A DNA stretch of 64,000 nucleotides, from positions 9,238,001 to 9,302,000 of the forward strand of contig NZ_CP109149.1 in the NCBI RefSeq assembly GCF_035920345.1, read 5' to 3'. The notes beneath the pieces are model-generated. The model was not told the DNA's origin. It did no database searches and saw nothing but the letters and a program-made list of their open reading frames with translations. Positions 60,699-64,000 of this stretch are shown here, in pieces. Within the stretch, counting starts at the first letter, position 1, and each line of letters begins with the position of its first letter. This DNA is from Nocardia vinacea. Its GTDB lineage: Bacteria; Actinomycetota; Actinomycetes; Mycobacteriales; Mycobacteriaceae. A program made the translations under genes and the position numbers.

Positions 60699-61093
60699 TC
60701 CGGACAGGTGACCCCGGCCCTGCTGTGGCCCTCGGCATTGATCCGCTGGTACAGATCCTGCAGAAAGGCCAGGTCGGATGCGAACAGATCCTCGACGATG
60801 CCGGCGTGGATATCGGTGAGGGTGCCCAGTCGGGTGATCACCCGCGCGATCAGCACGACCGACAGATACGCCGGATTCTCCCGGACCCGATCGTCGCGCA
60901 GGGGCACCAATTCGTCACGCGCGGTGGCCAATCGCATAGTGCCGCTGCGGTGCACAGTCCCCGACGGGTCGAGGTAGCCGCGCGGCAGCACGAACGGAAA
61001 CTCCGTCCGCATTACCGGCTCGGGCGCCGACTCGACCCGCGTATCCACCGCTACCGCGCCGAGTCGGTCGACCCCACTGTGCACACGGCGCAT
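60647..61093 (-). CDS. CIS tail-assembly chaperone-like protein with CxxC
   Basis: A 148-residue protein: RTEFPFVLPRGYLDPSGTVH, RSGTMRLATARDELVPLRDD, then VVLIARVITRLGTLTDIHAG and a C-terminal CPECAHEFTIDL that may bind zinc. The family is related to T4 baseplate hub assembly proteins and is conserved in actinobacterial CIS clusters. The start at 61093 overlaps the tube stop (TAATG); a 70-codon extension upstream is not protein-like. Confidence 0.82.
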   Translation of the reverse strand: MRRVHSGVDRLGAVAVDTRVESAPEPVMRTEFPFVLPRGYLDPSGTVHRSGTMRLATARDELVPLRDDRVRENPAYLSVVLIARVITRLGTLTDIHAGIVEDLFASDLAFLQDLYQRINAEGHSRAGVTCPECAHEFTIDLAGSRVGE

Positions 61094-61536
61094 TACTCGA
61101 CCTCGAGATTCTCGTAGGTGATGACCAATTTCTCGGTGAGCACGCTGGTATCGCCCGCCTTCAAGGAACCGATTTCCAGCGACTTCGGCCAGGCATTGGT
61201 CAGCTTGTAGCGCTTCATCGCTTGACCCTCGTAGTCGTAGACGATGATCGCCCCGCCCTTGCGCGCGGCACTCATCTTGCCGAATCGCGAATCCTTGACC
61301 CACTTTTCGAAGCTGTTGTCACCAGTGAGACCGCGCGTCAAGGTGACTTCGCCGGCCTTGTACCGTCCGGGCAGCTTCTTGATGACGTACTTGCCGTCGG
61401 CGGTGTTCTGCTTGAGTTCGATGACGTCCTGTTCGAGCTTGAGGCCCGACACTTCCGAAATCTGTTTGATCACAACACCGTCGATCTCCAATCCAAAGGA
61501 ATGACCGACCGACGTGTCGAGGTCTGGGAGCGCCAT
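61093..61536 (-). CDS. CIS inner tube protein (Hcp/gp19-like)
   Basis: A 147-residue tube subunit: SVGHSFGLEIDGVVIKQISE, VSGLKLEQDVIELKQNTADG, GRYKAGEVTLTRGLTGDNSF, ending TSVLTEKLVITYENLEVE. This is the phage tail tube family T4-like gp19. Hexamers stack into the inner tube that the sheath drives out. It lies 23 bases after the sheath gene and is coupled to the next by overlapping stop and start. Confidence 0.93.
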   Translation of the reverse strand: MALPDLDTSVGHSFGLEIDGVVIKQISEVSGLKLEQDVIELKQNTADGKYVIKKLPGRYKAGEVTLTRGLTGDNSFEKWVKDSRFGKMSAARKGGAIIVYDYEGQAMKRYKLTNAWPKSLEIGSLKAGDTSVLTEKLVITYENLEVE

Positions 61537-61559
61537 GATGTCCTACTTTCTGTGGGTGG

Positions 61560-63101
61560 TCATTCGTTGACGAGGCTGGTGCCGCCGGAGATCTGGGCGA
61601 GGCGGAAGACCACGAATTCGGCGGGTTTGACCGGGGCGACACCGATTTCGCAGACGACCTGGCCGACATCGATGGCCTCGGCCGGATTGGTTTCGCGGTC
61701 GCATTTGACGTAGAACGCCTCGTCGGGGGTGAGGCCGAACAGGGCGCCCTTACGCCATTCGTTCACCAGGAAGGCGCTGATCGTGCGCCGGATGCGCGCC
61801 CACAGCGCGTCGTCATTGGGTTCGAACACCACCCACTGGGTGCCGTTCAGGATGGATTCCTCCATGTAGTTGAACAGCCGCCGGACATTCAGGTACCGCC
61901 AGGCCGGATCCGAGGACAGCGTGCGTGCACCCCATACGCGGATCCCGCGCCCCGGGAAAGTGCGAATACAGTTGATGCCCAAAGGATTCAGCAGATCGTG
62001 TTCGGGCTTGGTCAGCTGCACCCCGAGAGTGAGCGCACCGCGGACGACCTCGTTGGCCGGAGCTTTGTGCACACCACGAGACTCGTCGTTGCGGGCCCAG
62101 ATCCCGGCGATATGACCGCTGGGCGGGACGAAGCGTCCGGTGCCCGCGGCAGGGTCGAATACCTTGATCCACGGGTAGTACAGAGCCGCGTATTTCGAGT
62201 CGTACCCCGCCTTTTCGACCCGCCACTCCTTGACCTGTTGCGGACCGAGCGCAGGCGGCGGATCCAGGATCGCCACCCGATCACCCATCAATTCGCAGTG
62301 CGTGATCATCGCGAGCTGCACGGCCTGCACCGATTCGAGATCGATCGCGCCCCGCTCGTAGGCGCTCATGAGGTCGGGCACCGCGACCATCGTCACCTCA
62401 TCGATCGCCTCCAGCCCGGAGAAGCCGGTGCGATCGGCAACATCACCCACATAGTCCTCGGCACAGACGCGGTCCGGAGTCGGCTTCGGGGCCGGCGGCA
62501 CCGCGAGGGTCACGTTGCCGAAGTCCGGACGGGCAAGTGCGCCACCGGAACTCAACTCCTCGATAGAGATGATCTTCGACTGTGCCCGCACGGCCGTCAC
62601 CACATTGTCCTTACCGCGTTTGGTGGTGACCGGGCCGATCGTTTCCTCTACCTTCGGGCCCCGCTTGACGATGATCGTGAACTGGTCCTCCGGTGCACCG
62701 TCACCCGCCGCGGCAACCTCGACGGTGATATCGGGCTTCACATTGCCCGGATCCAGCGCCGCAACCCGATACCCGCCCACCACCGCCTGACGCGTACCGG
62801 CGGGAAGCTCCCTGTTCCCCTTGCCATTCCCGTTGCTGTCCACGCCGACCCGGATTACATAGCAGGCGCCACCACCATTGCCGAAAAACCCGTAGACCGC
62901 ATGCGCCAGATAGCTCCCATCGATGAAATCGCCGAACTGCTGACTGAACTGGCTCCAATTGGTGATGAACGTCGGCTCGTTGAACGGCCCGCGCTCGGCG
63001 AATCCGACGAAGGCCGCCACCGCCGTACCGACACCCTCGATCGGTCGCGACCCGGCCTCCACCTCCTCGACATACACGCCAGGCGACAGATAGGTGGGCA
63101 T
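61560..63101 (-). CDS. CIS contractile sheath protein
   Basis: A 513-residue tail sheath protein: MPTYLSPGVYVEEVEAGSRP, IEGVGTAVAAFVGFAERGPF, NEPTFITNWSQFSQQFG at the N-terminus, and ESILNGTQWVVFEPNDDALW, RIRRTISAFLVNEWRKGALF, GQVVCEIGVAPVKPAEFVVF at the C-terminus. Both halves of the contractile core are intact. First gene of the cluster. GGAGG lies four bases before the ATG. Confidence 0.95.
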   Translation of the reverse strand: MPTYLSPGVYVEEVEAGSRPIEGVGTAVAAFVGFAERGPFNEPTFITNWSQFSQQFGDFIDGSYLAHAVYGFFGNGGGACYVIRVGVDSNGNGKGNRELPAGTRQAVVGGYRVAALDPGNVKPDITVEVAAAGDGAPEDQFTIIVKRGPKVEETIGPVTTKRGKDNVVTAVRAQSKIISIEELSSGGALARPDFGNVTLAVPPAPKPTPDRVCAEDYVGDVADRTGFSGLEAIDEVTMVAVPDLMSAYERGAIDLESVQAVQLAMITHCELMGDRVAILDPPPALGPQQVKEWRVEKAGYDSKYAALYYPWIKVFDPAAGTGRFVPPSGHIAGIWARNDESRGVHKAPANEVVRGALTLGVQLTKPEHDLLNPLGINCIRTFPGRGIRVWGARTLSSDPAWRYLNVRRLFNYMEESILNGTQWVVFEPNDDALWARIRRTISAFLVNEWRKGALFGLTPDEAFYVKCDRETNPAEAIDVGQVVCEIGVAPVKPAEFVVFRLAQISGGTSLVNE

Positions 63102-63345
63102 TGGGCCTCCTCATTCCGAGGTGAACTGTTCCCACCTAGCGTCGTACGACTATCGCTCCCGCAGTACGCCCGCGCGGCGAGCCGATGGGGAACGGGAAGC
63201 TGCCCCATCGTGCAGTCGGATGCGGAAGCTTGAACCTGCGCGATATCGAATCGTTCTCGTGACCGTCTTGGTCGCCGGCATCGGTGTGAGCCCTGAAAGG
63301 GGCGAAGGCCCGGCTCGCGAGGTTCGGCTGGGCACTGAGCCGTGA
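63102..63345. promoter_or_regulatory. upstream region of the CIS operon
   Basis: Contains no gene. The genes downstream have gaps of at most about 25 bases or overlap, so the main promoter should lie here. I see no convincing -35/-10 pair or SARP-type direct repeats by eye. Confidence 0.35.
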
Positions 63346-63993
63346 TCACCACCGCATGGCGCTGAAGTCGATCGGTTGGGGGCGAAGGGCTTTGACACGT
63401 TCGGCCAGGCCTCGCATACGGAGCGCCATCTCGTTTGCCGGAAGCTGTCGGCGACCCCCATGACCGGGCAATAGCCATTCGAAACTAAGCTGATCGGCCG
63501 ATCGTGCCAGCGACTCGGCCAGTACTTCGACCGAATACCAGGTTACGCTCTCGGCAATTTCGATATCTCCGGTGGTGCGGGACCAGTACAGGCTGTCTCC
63601 GCTGAAACAGTATCGGTCGTCGACTATATAAAGCACGCTTCCCACGGTGTGGCCCGGAAACGGATGCGCGATTACGCCGTCGACGATCTCGATGGGATCG
63701 GCTCCCCGTATTATCTGATCGGCATCCGGAGATGAATCGAGATCACCCTCGTGAATCCACAGTCGAGCCCGGAATCGGTCTGCGTAGCGCCGGCCGTGCG
63801 CGGCGTGATCACGGTGGGTCAGCAGAACGTCCGTCACCACGCCGAGCGCCTCGTATCGCGTTGCCAGCGACTCGCTCCAGCGTGGCGTATCGACCATGAG
63901 GTTGCCGCCGCAGCGCCGCAGCAGATAGGAGTTGGCGCCTGCTGTGCGCGACGAATTGTGGCCACACAGGTAAACACCCTCGTCCAGGCGCAT
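63346..63993 (-). CDS. MBL-fold metallo-hydrolase (possibly 5'-truncated by the window)
   Basis: A 215-residue metallo-beta-lactamase-fold protein: NSYLLRRCGGNLMVDTPRW, LLTHRDHAAHG (THxDH variant of HxHxDH), HPFPGHTVGSVLYIVDDRYC, FSGDSLYWSR and LLPGHGGRRQL. Glyoxalase II-like hydrolases share this pattern. The ATG at 63993 is only seven bases from the window end, so the true start may lie beyond. No link with the injection system is seen besides adjacency. Confidence 0.85.
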   Translation of the reverse strand: MRLDEGVYLCGHNSSRTAGANSYLLRRCGGNLMVDTPRWSESLATRYEALGVVTDVLLTHRDHAAHGRRYADRFRARLWIHEGDLDSSPDADQIIRGADPIEIVDGVIAHPFPGHTVGSVLYIVDDRYCFSGDSLYWSRTTGDIEIAESVTWYSVEVLAESLARSADQLSFEWLLPGHGGRRQLPANEMALRMRGLAERVKALRPQPIDFSAMRW

Positions 63994-64000
63994 CGGGAAC

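Noticed and set aside
51755..63101. Prophage interpretation of the tail genes
   Set aside because: No capsid, portal, terminase, lysis, integrase or replication genes; gene set and order fit an extracellular or cytoplasmic contractile injection system.
61998..63233. 411-codon plus-strand open frame
   Set aside because: Antisense to the sheath gene; no ribosome site or domain.
1..64000. CRISPR arrays, rRNA, complete tRNAs, riboswitches
   Set aside because: No regularly spaced repeats, no rRNA-like blocks, no complete cloverleaf and no recognised riboswitch core were seen.

Overview
This is a high-GC actinobacterial chromosome segment, most likely Nocardia or a close relative in the Mycobacteriales. 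The reasons are the type VII secretion substrate of EspC type, a PknK-like kinase-regulator, many TetR regulators, an F420-type nitroreductase, a mycobacterial-type class II amidotransferase and a DnaE-independent PolA-like polymerase, plus frequent GTG/TTG and leaderless starts.

Layout. 0-7 kb is eroded. It holds a 3-TM protein, the 3' end of a tRNA-Asn with a terminator (a possible attachment scar), a TetR/SDR/SnoaL unit, a GntR-type remnant, a methyltransferase pseudogene broken by a local inversion, and a small type VII secretion module between two direct repeats. 7-14 kb is catabolic and redox: a TetR, a frameshifted ferredoxin, a P450 and an amidohydrolase that share one operator motif; then an F420-type nitroreductase and a Rieske oxygenase that share a second long palindrome next to another TetR, with transporter and LuxR remnants between them. 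14-21 kb has three related SnoaL-like proteins (one secreted), a dihydrodipicolinate reductase-like protein and the large PknK-like regulator. 21-36 kb has a secreted GH65 enzyme, a DMT exporter divergent from an Lrp-type gene with an amber stop, small membrane proteins, a short-chain fatty acid permease, an ECF42-type sigma factor with its YCII partner, a TetR/SDR pair with twin operators and a secreted GH1 enzyme. 36-49 kb has glyoxalase-fold proteins, a PolA-like polymerase, a glutamine amidotransferase, an ECF41-type sigma factor divergent from a flavoprotein/NmrA pair, and a GH38 alpha-mannosidase.

49-63 kb is the most distinctive part: a phage-tail-like contractile injection system (CIS) on the minus strand. 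In transcription order it encodes sheath, tube, tail-assembly chaperone, a small DUF6760-like protein, an 817-residue disordered protein with about a dozen hydrophobic-Gln-Arg motifs, a second tube-like protein, LysM protein, VgrG-like spike, PAAR tip, gp25, baseplate J and tail protein I. No head, terminase, portal, lysis or integrase genes are present, so it is not a prophage. No AAA+ ATPase or recognisable tape measure lies in the window. A large ATPase-TPR-SARP regulator converges on the cluster and overlaps its last gene by 83 bp.

Regulatory logic can be read directly in several places: four separate operator families that tie neighbouring genes to local TetR-type regulators, and a pair of divergent ECF41-type promoters. 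About a dozen remnants (frameshifts, stops, inversion, truncations) lie between the intact genes, mostly in 3-12 kb and 24-34 kb. All functional calls come from reading the sequence without database searches.
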